From NCBI RefSeq assembly GCF_014384885.1, contig NZ_JACRST010000033.1, positions 1 through 18,732 of the forward strand: a DNA stretch of 18,732 bases, read 5' to 3'. The position numbers were made by a program, and so were the translations under genes. This DNA comes from Ligaoa zhengdingensis. Its GTDB lineage: Bacteria > Bacillota > Clostridia > Oscillospirales > Ruminococcaceae. Each line of letters begins with the position of its first letter. The first letter of the stretch is position 1. The notes under the pieces are model-generated. The model did no database searches, was not told the origin of the DNA, and saw only the letters and a list, made by a program, of their open reading frames with translations. This document shows positions 13,116 to 18,732 of the stretch, in pieces.

Positions 13116-13487
13116 ATGGGTGATATGAGAATGTACCAAGATGAAAGACGGCTCGACTTCCACGCATTAGGCCGGGAGATCAAGCGCAAGAGAGAGGCAA
13201 AAGGTTGGACGCAGGAATATCTTGCACAGCTTGTAGACCGTACCCCACGCTCTATCATGTATTTTGAAAACCGGGGTCAGCATCCAAGTCTGAATACCTT
13301 TTACCAAATCGTCACCTTGCTGGACATTTCCGTAGACCAATTCTTTTATCCTGACAGGCAGAATAGCGAAAGCGACTGCCGCCAGCACATTGATAGATTG
13401 CTCAACTCAATGGATGAAAAAGAATTGACGGTCATGGAGGCCACAGCAGAGGGACTACAAAAAGCCAGAGAAACGGAGGTCAAGTAA
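13116..13487 (+). CDS. XRE-family transcriptional regulator
   Basis: A 123-residue protein with an N-terminal Cro/C1-type HTH (about 15-72): GREIKRKREAKGWTQEYLAQLVDRTPRSIMYFENRGQHPSL, then the usual LLDISVDQFF end. The C-terminal part is acidic and helical. No clear ribosome site precedes any of the three possible ATGs (13116, 13125, 13131). A TAGAAT box about 10 bp before 13116 raises the chance of a leaderless or near-leaderless transcript. The gene is divergent from the two-component operon and convergent with the relaxase gene. XRE regulators at this place in Tn1549-like ICEs often repress transfer or accessory genes; here it could also control the cargo. Confidence 0.88.
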   Translation: MGDMRMYQDERRLDFHALGREIKRKREAKGWTQEYLAQLVDRTPRSIMYFENRGQHPSLNTFYQIVTLLDISVDQFFYPDRQNSESDCRQHIDRLLNSMDEKELTVMEATAEGLQKARETEVK

Positions 13488-13666
13488 AAAGGGCCTTCGT
13501 TTTTCTTGTTTTTGGGGACTTTCCGGGGGTGCCGCTAAATGGCAAGCAATGCCTCTGTGGCCACAAGTGGCACAAAGGCGGCTTGTTGGGGCTCGCCCCA
13601 AACCCGTATCTTCGGGCCAACATGGCCCGAAGTGTCAGCGTCGCTTTGCTCCTTGTTTTCATAACC
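13488..13666. other. Convergent intergenic region with palindromes
   Basis: The XRE and relaxase genes end face to face here. The region contains GCCAC-AA-GTGGC near 13559-13571, TTGGGGC-TC-GCCCCAA (13586-13601) and palindrome copy 3. These hairpins could terminate transcription from both sides. No gene is seen. Confidence 0.45.
13610..13632. repeat. Palindromic repeat copy 3
   Basis: Perfect 10-bp arms CTTCGGGCCA and TGGCCCGAAG around ACA. It lies 34 bp beyond the relaxase stop (minus strand) and 122 bp beyond the XRE stop, and borders the AT-rich cargo on its right. Confidence 0.92.
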
Positions 13667-15082
13667 TTAACGCTCCTTTTCCTGCTTTCTTCCCGGTTCG
13701 GTGTAGCCCATCAGAGTGTCAATGTTCGCCTTGATTGTGACGATCTCCTGCATATCCCGTCGTGCCTTTTGATATTCTCCATAGAGCTGTTTTTTCTTTG
13801 CTGTGAGCTTACGGCCTTCTTCCTTCAGCACATCCATTTTGGGGAGCTTCGCCCCGCCCAGCAGAGAGCGCATTTCCGCTTGTGCAGCCCGGTACAGTTC
13901 AAGGTCGGCCTCATGCTCCGCAAGGAATTTCCGGCTGTACTTCGTCGCCTTATACTGCTCAAAGACTGGACGGGTTTTGGCATACTGAACCGTTGCGGCC
14001 TTTAGCCCGGCATTGGTTTTCATGGCCTGTTCCGTCTGCTTGATCTGCTCGGAAATGGTATGAAAACGGTCTGCTGCCTCGGTGGCTTTCTGTGCCAACT
14101 GCTCATAATCGGTCAGACCATTGTCCTGTATATAAGCAAGAGCGGCGGCCATCTGCTTAATGTTAAATACCTTCGCCCAGCGTTCATATCCCGGCCCCTT
14201 ACCGGCAGCCAGCTTTGCTTGAATATCCACCGCCAGACTGATTTTCCGCTCCGAGCGCCCGGGGCGTTTTTCTTTGCCCTCAATGGCGGACAGAACATCT
14301 TGCAAGTCGTAGCCGTCCCCCAGCGTGGAGGCACGCAGACGGGTGAAGCGTTCCTGTCCCTGCCCGGTCAGCCGGAAGCTGATACCGCCGCCCCGAACCG
14401 TCTTGACCTCATACCCGGCCCGCTTCATCAAATTGAGAAATTCGTCCAAATCAGCGGGGCGTTCCGCCAACGCAGTATCAATGGCAAGGCGCAGCCTGTC
14501 CTGATAGGAAAGCGGCCCTTTCCGGTCTTTCTGCCACTCTCCATAGTTCCGATACTTGCCCTTGCTCCGGGGCTTCGGGTTCTCCACGATGGATAGCCCG
14601 TTTTCAAGGCACAGCCTGTCAGAGAGCCGCCGAAGGGCGAAGCTGGAGCCCCAAAAATTTCGGAATTTCCGGGTGCAGTCAAGGGTGGTGGAGTTGTAAT
14701 AAATGTGACAATGGATGTGCTGCTTATCGGTGTGCGTGGTAACGATAAAAGCGTGCCGCCCCTTTGTCCAGCGCATAGCCAGCTCATAGCCGATACGGTT
14801 CGCCTCCTTCGGGGTGATCTCGCCCGGATAGAAGGATTGTCGTATCTGATAGCACAGCACATTATTTTCTTTCTTCTGTTCCCGGCCCGTCATAGCGGCA
14901 TAGCTGGCCTTTGCCAAAAGGAACTCGTCCGCCACGGTGGCCGGATCACATTCATAAGCGGAGATATACTTTCCGCTTTCTGTTTTCTCCGGGTCCTTGC
15001 CATAGTCCAGACAATCCCGGATAGCCTCAGCAATCGTTTCGCCTTCGCTCGCATGGCGCTGTAACAAAGTTGTGGTAGCCAA
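13667..15082 (-). CDS. MobP/VirD2-type relaxase
   Basis: A 471-residue relaxase. The N-terminal half has the metal-binding motif H117-T-D-K-Q-H122-I-H124-C-H126 with N130 nearby, followed by the STTLDCTRKFRNFWGS segment typical of Tn1549-like ICE relaxases. An upstream tyrosine (Y27, in DYGKDPE) is the likely nicking residue by analogy with the family. The C-terminal part (about 300-460) is helical and charged, probably for DNA or T4SS contact. The start codon is TTG (15082), chosen because GGAGG lies about 9 nt upstream; the nearby ATG is out of frame. It would nick oriT, stay covalently attached and pilot the strand. MobC, its accessory, is two genes upstream. Confidence 0.95.
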   Translation of the reverse strand: MATTTLLQRHASEGETIAEAIRDCLDYGKDPEKTESGKYISAYECDPATVADEFLLAKASYAAMTGREQKKENNVLCYQIRQSFYPGEITPKEANRIGYELAMRWTKGRHAFIVTTHTDKQHIHCHIYYNSTTLDCTRKFRNFWGSSFALRRLSDRLCLENGLSIVENPKPRSKGKYRNYGEWQKDRKGPLSYQDRLRLAIDTALAERPADLDEFLNLMKRAGYEVKTVRGGGISFRLTGQGQERFTRLRASTLGDGYDLQDVLSAIEGKEKRPGRSERKISLAVDIQAKLAAGKGPGYERWAKVFNIKQMAAALAYIQDNGLTDYEQLAQKATEAADRFHTISEQIKQTEQAMKTNAGLKAATVQYAKTRPVFEQYKATKYSRKFLAEHEADLELYRAAQAEMRSLLGGAKLPKMDVLKEEGRKLTAKKKQLYGEYQKARRDMQEIVTIKANIDTLMGYTEPGRKQEKER

Positions 15083-15108
15083 AAATCATTCCTCCTTTCC
15101 ATGAGAAA

Positions 15109-15132
15109 GGGGCGGCCCATTCAGACCGCCCC
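15109..15132 (-). terminator. GC-rich hairpin before the relaxase gene
   Basis: GGGGCGG (15109-15115) pairs with CCGCCCC (15126-15132), and on the minus strand is followed by TTTCTC. It sits between palindrome copy 4 and the relaxase ribosome site. It is a weak terminator or regulatory hairpin for the relaxase. Confidence 0.4.
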
Positions 15133-15134
15133 GA

Positions 15135-15157
15135 CTTCGGGCCAGTATGGCCCGAGG
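15135..15157. repeat. Palindromic repeat copy 4
   Basis: Arms CTTCGGGCCA and TGGCCCGAGG around GTA, one wobble. It starts 4 bp past the stop codon of the CD1845-like gene on the minus strand. Confidence 0.9.
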
Positions 15158-15161
15158 CTGC

Positions 15162-15452
15162 TTAACTTGCCAGAAACCGGTACAGAGCGGATTTGCCTCC
15201 GTCCAGCGCCCAAAGAAGGGAGCCCGCCGCCGCTTGCAGTCCATACGGCGAAAGAAGGAAGGCAAGAAACAGAAATACAATCCCGCCTATGGGCGTCGGC
15301 GTGAAAAAAAGAGCGACACCCAGCACCGCCAGGATCACAGAGGCAATCGTCAGCAGGACGGCACAAATCTCAAACAGAAACACCAGCAGAGCCGCCAGAA
15401 GGGACAGCGCCAAAGCAAAGGGAGCAACCAATATTTTCAGCAGTATCTTCAT
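15162..15452 (-). CDS. CD1845-like small membrane protein
   Basis: A 96-residue hydrophobic protein. The start at 15452 has GGAGG 8 nt upstream; a TTG at 15458 is too close to the same site. It has a long hydrophobic N-terminal region (about 8-52, probably two membrane helices), a TPTPIGG turn, and a third hydrophobic stretch (about 58-75) before a short polar end. This matches the CD1845 family found in conjugative transposons between MobC and the relaxase; its role is unknown, perhaps membrane docking of the relaxosome. It follows the MobC terminator, so it likely starts a CD1845-relaxase unit with its own promoter. Confidence 0.82.
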   Translation of the reverse strand: MKILLKILVAPFALALSLLAALLVFLFEICAVLLTIASVILAVLGVALFFTPTPIGGIVFLFLAFLLSPYGLQAAAGSLLWALDGGKSALYRFLAS

Positions 15453-15549
15453 CTTCAAAACCTCCTTTATCTATCCTTTCTACCTCTATTTTATCATGCT
15501 TGCCCGGGGACATAAATGTTGCGAAAGATTAGTAAATCCTGTCCCAAAC

Positions 15550-15572
15550 TTTTGGGTCATACTGGCCCGAAG
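15550..15572. repeat. Palindromic repeat copy 5 (degenerate)
   Basis: Left arm TTTTGGGTCA is degenerate; right arm TGGCCCGAAG is intact; centre TAC. It lies just past the MobC terminator. Confidence 0.75.
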
Positions 15573-15573
15573 T

Positions 15574-15623
15574 GGTAAAAAAAGAGCAGGGCGGCAAGCC
15601 CCGCAACGGAAGCCTGCCGCCCT
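15574..15623 (-). terminator. Intrinsic terminator after mobC
   Basis: AGGGCGGCA (15588-15596) pairs with TGCCGCCCT (15615-15623). On the minus strand the hairpin starts 5 bp after the mobC stop and is followed by GCTC and a seven-T run. This is a clear Rho-independent terminator. Confidence 0.82.
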
Positions 15624-15627
15624 CGTC

Positions 15628-15969
15628 TTACTTTGCCACCAGCTCGGAGAGCTCCCGCAGCACCTTTGACACCTCGCCCCACAGCTTTTCATAGTCCCGC
15701 TTCAATCCGTCGATTTCCTCCGGGTACACGCCATAGGTATGTGCGTGTATGGCAACCTGATTGAGATTGTTGGAACAGCGCCGTTGCAGAGAGATCAGCT
15801 CTTTTACGGGCGTAAGGTCGATGTGCAGGATATACCCGTTCAGAGCCATTTTCCGTACATAAGCCCCGGCGTTGGAAATGCCCGCCTCGGCCATCCGCTC
15901 ATGGATGGCTGCCAGCTCGTCCGGCGTTACCATGACGTGCAGATGGACATTCCGCTTGCGGTTCTCCAT
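15628..15969 (-). CDS. mobC: MobC-family relaxosome accessory protein
   Basis: A 113-residue protein. The N-terminal ribbon-helix-helix-like region (about 8-45) has a basic start, VMVTPDELAAIHERMAEAGISNAGAYVRKMALNGYI. The central signature RCSNNLNQVA (64-73) is characteristic of MobC proteins, and a helical C-terminus follows. MobC binds near oriT and helps the relaxase open the nick region. The start ATG overlaps the preceding gene's stop by 1 bp (TGATG), so translation is probably coupled. A strong terminator follows directly. It lies near the relaxase, as expected, and oriT is likely to be close, though I could not define it. Confidence 0.92.
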   Translation of the reverse strand: MENRKRNVHLHVMVTPDELAAIHERMAEAGISNAGAYVRKMALNGYILHIDLTPVKELISLQRRCSNNLNQVAIHAHTYGVYPEEIDGLKRDYEKLWGEVSKVLRELSELVAK

Positions 15970-16151
15970 CAGCGTTCCAGCTCCCGGCCTTTCCGGCGCT
16001 CTTTGGGTTCCTTTACCTTATCAAGCGGTTTTGCGTCCAGCTCCGGGGGCGTGGGTGGGATGGGCGTGTTGTTGGGTACGCCGTCGATCATGTTGCAGTT
16101 CTGCTCCGTGGAGAGCTCGGCGGTTTTCAGATAGTTGTCTTTTTCGTGCAT
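15969..16151 (-). CDS. Small Pro-rich ICE protein, unknown
   Basis: A 60-residue protein with an ATG start and an AAAGGAGG site 6-7 nt upstream, so expression is well supported. It has a polar N-terminus (HEKDNYLKTAELSTEQNCN), a central Pro-rich stretch (NNTPIPPTPPELD) and a Lys/Arg/Glu-rich end. It is probably disordered. It lies between the DarA/YodL-like gene and mobC, with a 1-bp overlap with mobC. I do not recognise a family beyond its usual place in Tn1549-like ICEs. Confidence 0.72.
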   Translation of the reverse strand: MHEKDNYLKTAELSTEQNCNMIDGVPNNTPIPPTPPELDAKPLDKVKEPKERRKGRELER

Positions 16152-16163
16152 GGCGTTCCTCCT

Positions 16164-16754
16164 TTATCGTTCCTCATGGTTTTTATGGCTCCGCTTCTGG
16201 CCGGGCTCCTTCGGGGGTTCCTGCCCTCTGGTTCCTTCTTTGAGCCGGGCGGTAATGGATGGGCGCACCCGGTCAGGATTGCCCGGTGCTGGTTTCAGTT
16301 CATAATCCTCCATCTGCTTTTCGGTCAGCGGCTTTGCGTAGGTCAGTTCGCCCCATGCCATCAGACTGCCGTCTGCCACAGGACGCCGCCTGTCATCGTC
16401 GTAGTTGACGATGGAAAGAGGCTGGTTATCCGGCAGCTTCGGGTAAGTTCCTATGTCCACGGGCCGCTGGGTGGAATAATAGCGGTAAACGCCCTCCGGT
16501 CCGAGCTCGGTATGCTTGACCGCCGCATGGTAAAGATGCTGATAGTCGTCCACCCGGCGGTCAAAGTCCCTCTGCGCCCACGCCTGACTGGCTCCATAGC
16601 GACCCCAGTAGTAATCCCGATGGCCGTTTTCCCCCTCGGTAAACTGCCAGGTCACAAAGGGGCTCGGCGCTCCCGGATTATGCCCCAGCGCAAAGCCGTG
16701 TCCGGTTTCAAAGGTGGCAGCTTTCAAAATCACATATCCTTGTACTGTCTCCAA
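16164..16754 (-). CDS. DarA/YodL-like ICE accessory protein
   Basis: A 196-residue protein. The start is TTG at 16754, chosen because AAAGGAGGG lies 8 nt upstream; an ATG at 16787 would lie inside palindrome copy 6. The N-terminal half has GYVILKAATFETGHGFALGHNP, then an aromatic FVTWQFTEGENGHRDYYWGRYG segment. The second half has the marker YRYYSTQRPVDIGTYPK, an IVNYDDD segment and AWGELTYAKPLTEKQMEDYEL. These match a family annotated in ICEs as defence-against-restriction (DarA-related) or YodL-type; the label is from memory and the function in ICEs is unproven. The tail is basic. A role in protecting incoming DNA is possible, but inferred. Confidence 0.8.
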   Translation of the reverse strand: METVQGYVILKAATFETGHGFALGHNPGAPSPFVTWQFTEGENGHRDYYWGRYGASQAWAQRDFDRRVDDYQHLYHAAVKHTELGPEGVYRYYSTQRPVDIGTYPKLPDNQPLSIVNYDDDRRRPVADGSLMAWGELTYAKPLTEKQMEDYELKPAPGNPDRVRPSITARLKEGTRGQEPPKEPGQKRSHKNHEER

Positions 16755-16773
16755 GAGATCCCTCCTTTCTGTG

Positions 16774-16796
16774 CCTCGGGCCAACATGACCCGAAG
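16774..16796. repeat. Palindromic repeat copy 6
   Basis: Arms CCTCGGGCCA and TGACCCGAAG around ACA. The substitutions are partly compensated by wobble pairs. It lies 20 bp upstream of the TTG start of the DarA/YodL-like gene and about 90 bp past the Cys-rich VLP stop. Confidence 0.85.
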
Positions 16797-16816
16797 TGCT
16801 GGATGTTACGAAATAA

Positions 16817-16870
16817 GAGGGCAGACCGGGGAGGAATGTAATAAGATATTCCCACCCCGGAAACGCCCTC
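16817..16870 (-). terminator. Two-part hairpin between Cys-rich VLP and DarA/YodL-like genes
   Basis: GAGGGC (16817-16822) and CCGGGG (16826-16831) pair with CCCCGG (16855-16860) and GCCCTC (16865-16870). On the minus strand TTATTTC follows. It is probably a weak or partial terminator setting expression within the long operon. Confidence 0.5.
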
Positions 16871-16886
16871 AAAAAAGCCCGGAATG

Positions 16887-17288
16887 TCAAGCCTTTGGAG
16901 GCGGCAAATCGTAACAGCCGCCCGGCCTTTTCTCCCGCATTTTCCTCATGCGTTCCCGGCTTTTCCGTCGGTTCCCTTCGGCCTTGCAGGCGTCGGAGCA
17001 GTAGGCTTGACGCCCCTCGGGCAAAAATGCCTTTCCGCAGACCGCACAGGCCCGCAGCTCCGGGAAAATGCCTTCCGTTGTCAGCAACGCTTGAAGCTCC
17101 GGGTTAAGGGGCAGGACAGCCTCACGGAAATAACGGCAGTACGCCCCTGTCCAGCACTTGTGCAGCATATAGCAGGCACAGTCAAGAGGAAGGCACAGGC
17201 CGCTTTCCCGGTCATAGTTGGCGCACATCCCCGTGACCAGAGTGCGGATTTTCTTCTTCTCGTCACGGGTCAGCTCCCGGGCGTCCAT
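16887..17288 (-). CDS. Cysteine-rich VLP-domain protein
   Basis: A 133-residue protein. The N-terminal Cys-rich VLP domain (about 18-62) has CANYDRESGLCLPLDCACYMLHKCW and further Cys. A CxxC-type zinc-binding segment follows (CAVCGKAFLPEGRQAYCSDAC, about 92-112), with a basic tail (RRKSRERMRKMREKR). The family is found in Firmicute conjugative transposons; function unknown, perhaps nucleic acid binding. The ATG directly follows the stop of the upstream gene (TAAATG), and there is no ribosome site because palindrome copy 7 sits just before it. Translation probably depends on re-initiation after the upstream gene. Confidence 0.88.
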   Translation of the reverse strand: MDARELTRDEKKKIRTLVTGMCANYDRESGLCLPLDCACYMLHKCWTGAYCRYFREAVLPLNPELQALLTTEGIFPELRACAVCGKAFLPEGRQAYCSDACKAEGNRRKSRERMRKMREKRPGGCYDLPPPKA

Positions 17289-17480
17289 TTATGACTTCGG
17301 GCCACGATGGCCCGAAGGGCGGGGCTCCACGATCAGCGCCCGGAACTTCTTCCGGCACTGTTTTTTCTTTCCTTTGCACTCCTTGTAATAACGGCATCCC
17401 TTACAAGGGTCGTCATTGTCCCAGCCGGGGTGCGGTACTTCCTTCATCATCCGTTCAAAAGGGCTGCTTGTAAAATTCAT
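17289..17480 (-). CDS. Small Cys/Lys-rich protein with a palindrome-encoded tail
   Basis: A 63-residue protein with an ATG start and a GGAGG site upstream that overlaps the end of the DUF4366 gene. It has an N-terminal NFTSSPFERMMKEVPHPGW segment, then a Cys cluster (CKGCRYYKECKGKKKQC) suggesting a metal or nucleic-acid binding knuckle. The last residues, SGHRGPKS, are encoded by palindromic repeat copy 7, so the repeat has been added to the gene's 3' end. It is part of the conjugation operon. Family not recognised. Confidence 0.78.
   Translation of the reverse strand: MNFTSSPFERMMKEVPHPGWDNDDPCKGCRYYKECKGKKKQCRKKFRALIVEPRPSGHRGPKS
17295..17317. repeat. Palindromic repeat copy 7 (inside coding tail)
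   Basis: Perfect 10-bp arms CTTCGGGCCA and TGGCCCGAAG around CGA. It encodes the last residues of the small Cys-rich protein and lies 7 bp before the Cys-rich VLP start. Confidence 0.92.
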
Positions 17481-17482
17481 TC

Positions 17483-18130
17483 TCATTCCTCCGTATCTTC
17501 CTCCCACGGCGGGGTATCTTCGTCCTCGGGTTCCTCTGCGATCTCCTCCAGCTCCCCGTCCTCATATTCGCAGTAATCATCTTCCAAATCCGGGGCCTCA
17601 TGCTTCGGCTTGTAAATCTTGAAATAGTAACCAATCCCACCGCCGGCCAGCACCACCGCGCCGATCAGGAGCAGAGAGAGAAGGGGGCTGTCCTTTTTCT
17701 CCGGCTCGGGTTCCGGTACTTCCTCCACAGGTTCGGTGGGCTTTGGCTCTGGCTCAGGGGTCACCTCTTTGGGCGGTTCCTTACCCTGTTCGGCAAGAGG
17801 CAGAAGATCGTCTGTGGTAACGGTATTGAGGAAATAGACGTTCTCGCTGGTTTTCTGTTTGTCGATCACCAGATAAAACACGCTCTCGTCTGCTGTGGTG
17901 ATGGTGTAGAACTCCTTTCCATCCTCGTCGGTGGCGTTGTCCACCACGGTTCCCGTCCCGTCCGGGGTAAAGGGGTTCTGGGTTTCCGGCTCTGCTTCGG
18001 TTTCCACCGGGGCGGGCGTTGTCTCCGGCTGCGGCTCGCTGCTCTGGGCGTAGGCCGGGACCGTAAAGATCAGGCAACACAAAAGGCTGGCAGCCATCGC
18101 CGCCAGCCTGCGGTATTTAATTTTCTTCAT
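17483..18130 (-). CDS. DUF4366 (CD1107-type) membrane-anchored ICE protein
   Basis: A 215-residue protein. The ATG at 18130 has GGAGG within the end of the DUF4315 gene, and the two genes overlap by 14 bp. It has a signal peptide (about 1-26, ending AYA). A conserved core (about 55-110) contains FTPDGTGTVVDNATDEDGKEFYTITT and FYLVIDKQKTSENVYFLNTVT. A Pro/Glu-rich linker precedes a membrane helix (about 157-176), followed by an acidic cytoplasmic tail. This is the DUF4366/CD1107 family of conjugative transposons, presumably part of, or attached to, the mating apparatus on the outer face of the membrane. The role is not established. Confidence 0.93.
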   Translation of the reverse strand: MKKIKYRRLAAMAASLLCCLIFTVPAYAQSSEPQPETTPAPVETEAEPETQNPFTPDGTGTVVDNATDEDGKEFYTITTADESVFYLVIDKQKTSENVYFLNTVTTDDLLPLAEQGKEPPKEVTPEPEPKPTEPVEEVPEPEPEKKDSPLLSLLLIGAVVLAGGGIGYYFKIYKPKHEAPDLEDDYCEYEDGELEEIAEEPEDEDTPPWEEDTEE

Positions 18131-18383
18131 GGGCTGTGTCCTCCTTTTCGGGTGCCTCCGGCTTCGGGTCAGCATGGCCCGAAGCGGTAAGGCTGTTTTT
18201 GGGGTCATTCAGAAAAGCCATAAGCTGGGCGGGGGTCAGTTTGAGCGAGCGCACCGCCTGCACGATCTGGCTGTTTTCTTCCTCCTGTTTCTGCTTTTCC
18301 AGCTCCCGGATTTTTGCCTGCCATTCGGCAGCCTTCTCCCGGGCTTTTTCCAGTTCCTTATCGAGCTTGTCGATCTTGTTCAT
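18117..18383 (-). CDS. DUF4315 coiled-coil ICE protein
   Basis: An 88-residue protein. The ATG at 18383 has AAAGGAG upstream; a longer frame to 18482 overlaps the NlpC/P60 gene and is rejected. The N-terminal two-thirds is a charged coiled coil (KIDKLDKELEKAREKAAEWQ and on), then the family segment IVQAVRSLKLTPAQLMAFLND. The C-terminal tail includes SGHADPK, encoded by palindromic repeat copy 8, and ends in an acidic stretch overlapping the DUF4366 start. DUF4315 proteins stand between the cell-wall hydrolase and DUF4366 in Tn1549-like ICEs. Function unknown, perhaps a scaffold for the channel. Confidence 0.92.
   Translation of the reverse strand: MNKIDKLDKELEKAREKAAEWQAKIRELEKQKQEEENSQIVQAVRSLKLTPAQLMAFLNDPKNSLTASGHADPKPEAPEKEDTAHEEN
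18162..18184. repeat. Palindromic repeat copy 8 (inside coding tail)
   Basis: Arms CTTCGGGTCA and TGGCCCGAAG around GCA, with one wobble. It lies inside the DUF4315 C-terminal coding region, in the same reading frame as copy 7 in its host gene. Confidence 0.9.
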
Positions 18384-18405
18384 GCAAGGACTCCTTTCCT
18401 CTGGC

Positions 18406-18732
18406 TCACAAACGCCCGAAGGCATAGAAATGTGTCTGCCAGTAGCTTGAATTGATGTTTGCGTATTGGATGGGCGAACCACAATGGAGCATCATCCCGT
18501 CGCCCACATAAATCCCCACATGGGACACAGGGCCGGGGCTGTCATAGGTTCCCGTGAAAAAGATAATGTCGCCGGGCTTTGCCTCGGAGGGGGAAATAAT
18601 AGCGCACTGGTTATAAATGCCCTGCGCCGTGGTACGGGGCAGGTTGTGGACGCCGCTGGCCGTGTACACCCAGCAGACAAAGCCCGAACAGTCAAAGGAG
18701 GTGGACGGGCTGGAGCCGCCCCACACATAGGG
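18406..18732 (-). CDS. NlpC/P60 cell-wall hydrolase, C-terminal part
   Basis: The visible 108 residues (frame open to the window edge; the gene continues to the right) form an NlpC/P60 catalytic domain. PYVWGGSSPSTSFDCSGFVCW contains the catalytic Cys in FDCSGF; SHVGIYVGDGMMLHCG has the catalytic His in the SHVGIYVG motif; a third polar residue follows. In Tn916- and Tn1549-like ICEs this protein (Orf14-like) usually has an N-terminal lysozyme-like domain and a membrane anchor, and it opens the peptidoglycan for the mating channel. The stop at 18406 is 22 bp before the DUF4315 start, so they share an operon. Confidence 0.93.
   Translation of the reverse strand, partial: PYVWGGSSPSTSFDCSGFVCWVYTASGVHNLPRTTAQGIYNQCAIISPSEAKPGDIIFFTGTYDSPGPVSHVGIYVGDGMMLHCGSPIQYANINSSYWQTHFYAFGRL

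Noticed and set aside
14060..14596. Long open frames on the plus strand opposite the relaxase and other GC-rich genes
   Set aside because: These are by-products of GC-rich coding on the opposite strand; they lack ribosome sites and recognisable domains.
13488..15627. oriT of the inner element
   Set aside because: The gaps around the relaxase and mobC hold several hairpins, but none shows a recognisable nick site, so no position can be supported.
8994..18184. A CRISPR-like array formed by the repeated palindromes
   Set aside because: The spacing is hundreds to thousands of bases and genes lie between copies; there are no cas genes.

Overview
The window looks like part of a chromosome from a gut-type Firmicute (Clostridia, probably near Oscillospiraceae/Ruminococcaceae). 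This is judged from the families present (LytTR regulator, DUF6514-like protein, Tn1549/CD1107-type conjugation genes), strong GGAGG ribosome sites, frequent TTG starts and mixed base composition. The taxon is an inference.

Region 1 (1-3083) reads as host chromosome. It holds a lipoprotein gene and a LytTR response regulator gene on the minus strand, a small DUF6514-like gene on the plus strand, and about 550 bp without a protein gene that may encode a structured RNA. It ends at a bidirectional terminator and the 3' half of a tRNA-Arg(CCT) gene, cut exactly at the anticodon loop (3083-3127). That is the usual scar of an element integrated into the 3' end of a tRNA gene.

Region 2 (3128 to about 7030) is the left end of that first element. 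It has a non-coding end with short direct repeats, a terminator-like hairpin, parA-parB, two small genes, a DUF6017-type replication/HTH protein, and a Bro-N antirepressor whose C-terminus is replaced by unrelated sequence.

Region 3 (about 7030 to the right edge) appears to be a second integrative conjugative element inserted in the antirepressor gene, giving an ICE inside an ICE. Its outermost gene is a large serine recombinase, followed by two small genes and a sigma-70-like regulator. Next is an AT-rich cargo segment with a secreted protein, a sensor kinase, an OmpR-type regulator and a divergent XRE regulator. Then come the GC-rich mobilization and conjugation genes, all on the minus strand: NlpC/P60 hydrolase (cut by the window edge), DUF4315, DUF4366, a small Cys-rich protein, Cys-rich VLP, a DarA/YodL-like protein, a 60-aa protein, MobC, a CD1845-like membrane protein and a MobP-type relaxase. 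The relaxase and MobC would process the origin of transfer. The membrane and cell-wall proteins would serve the mating channel. The recombinase would handle excision and integration.

Two features stand out. First, a family of eight 23-bp palindromes (arms CTTCGGGCCA and TGGCCCGAAG) is scattered through the second element only, mostly at or just beyond the 3' ends of genes and twice inside the coding tail. Second, a 13-bp identical operator-like sequence sits just upstream of -10 boxes both for the two-component operon and for the secreted-protein gene, suggesting a self-contained, autoregulated signalling cargo.
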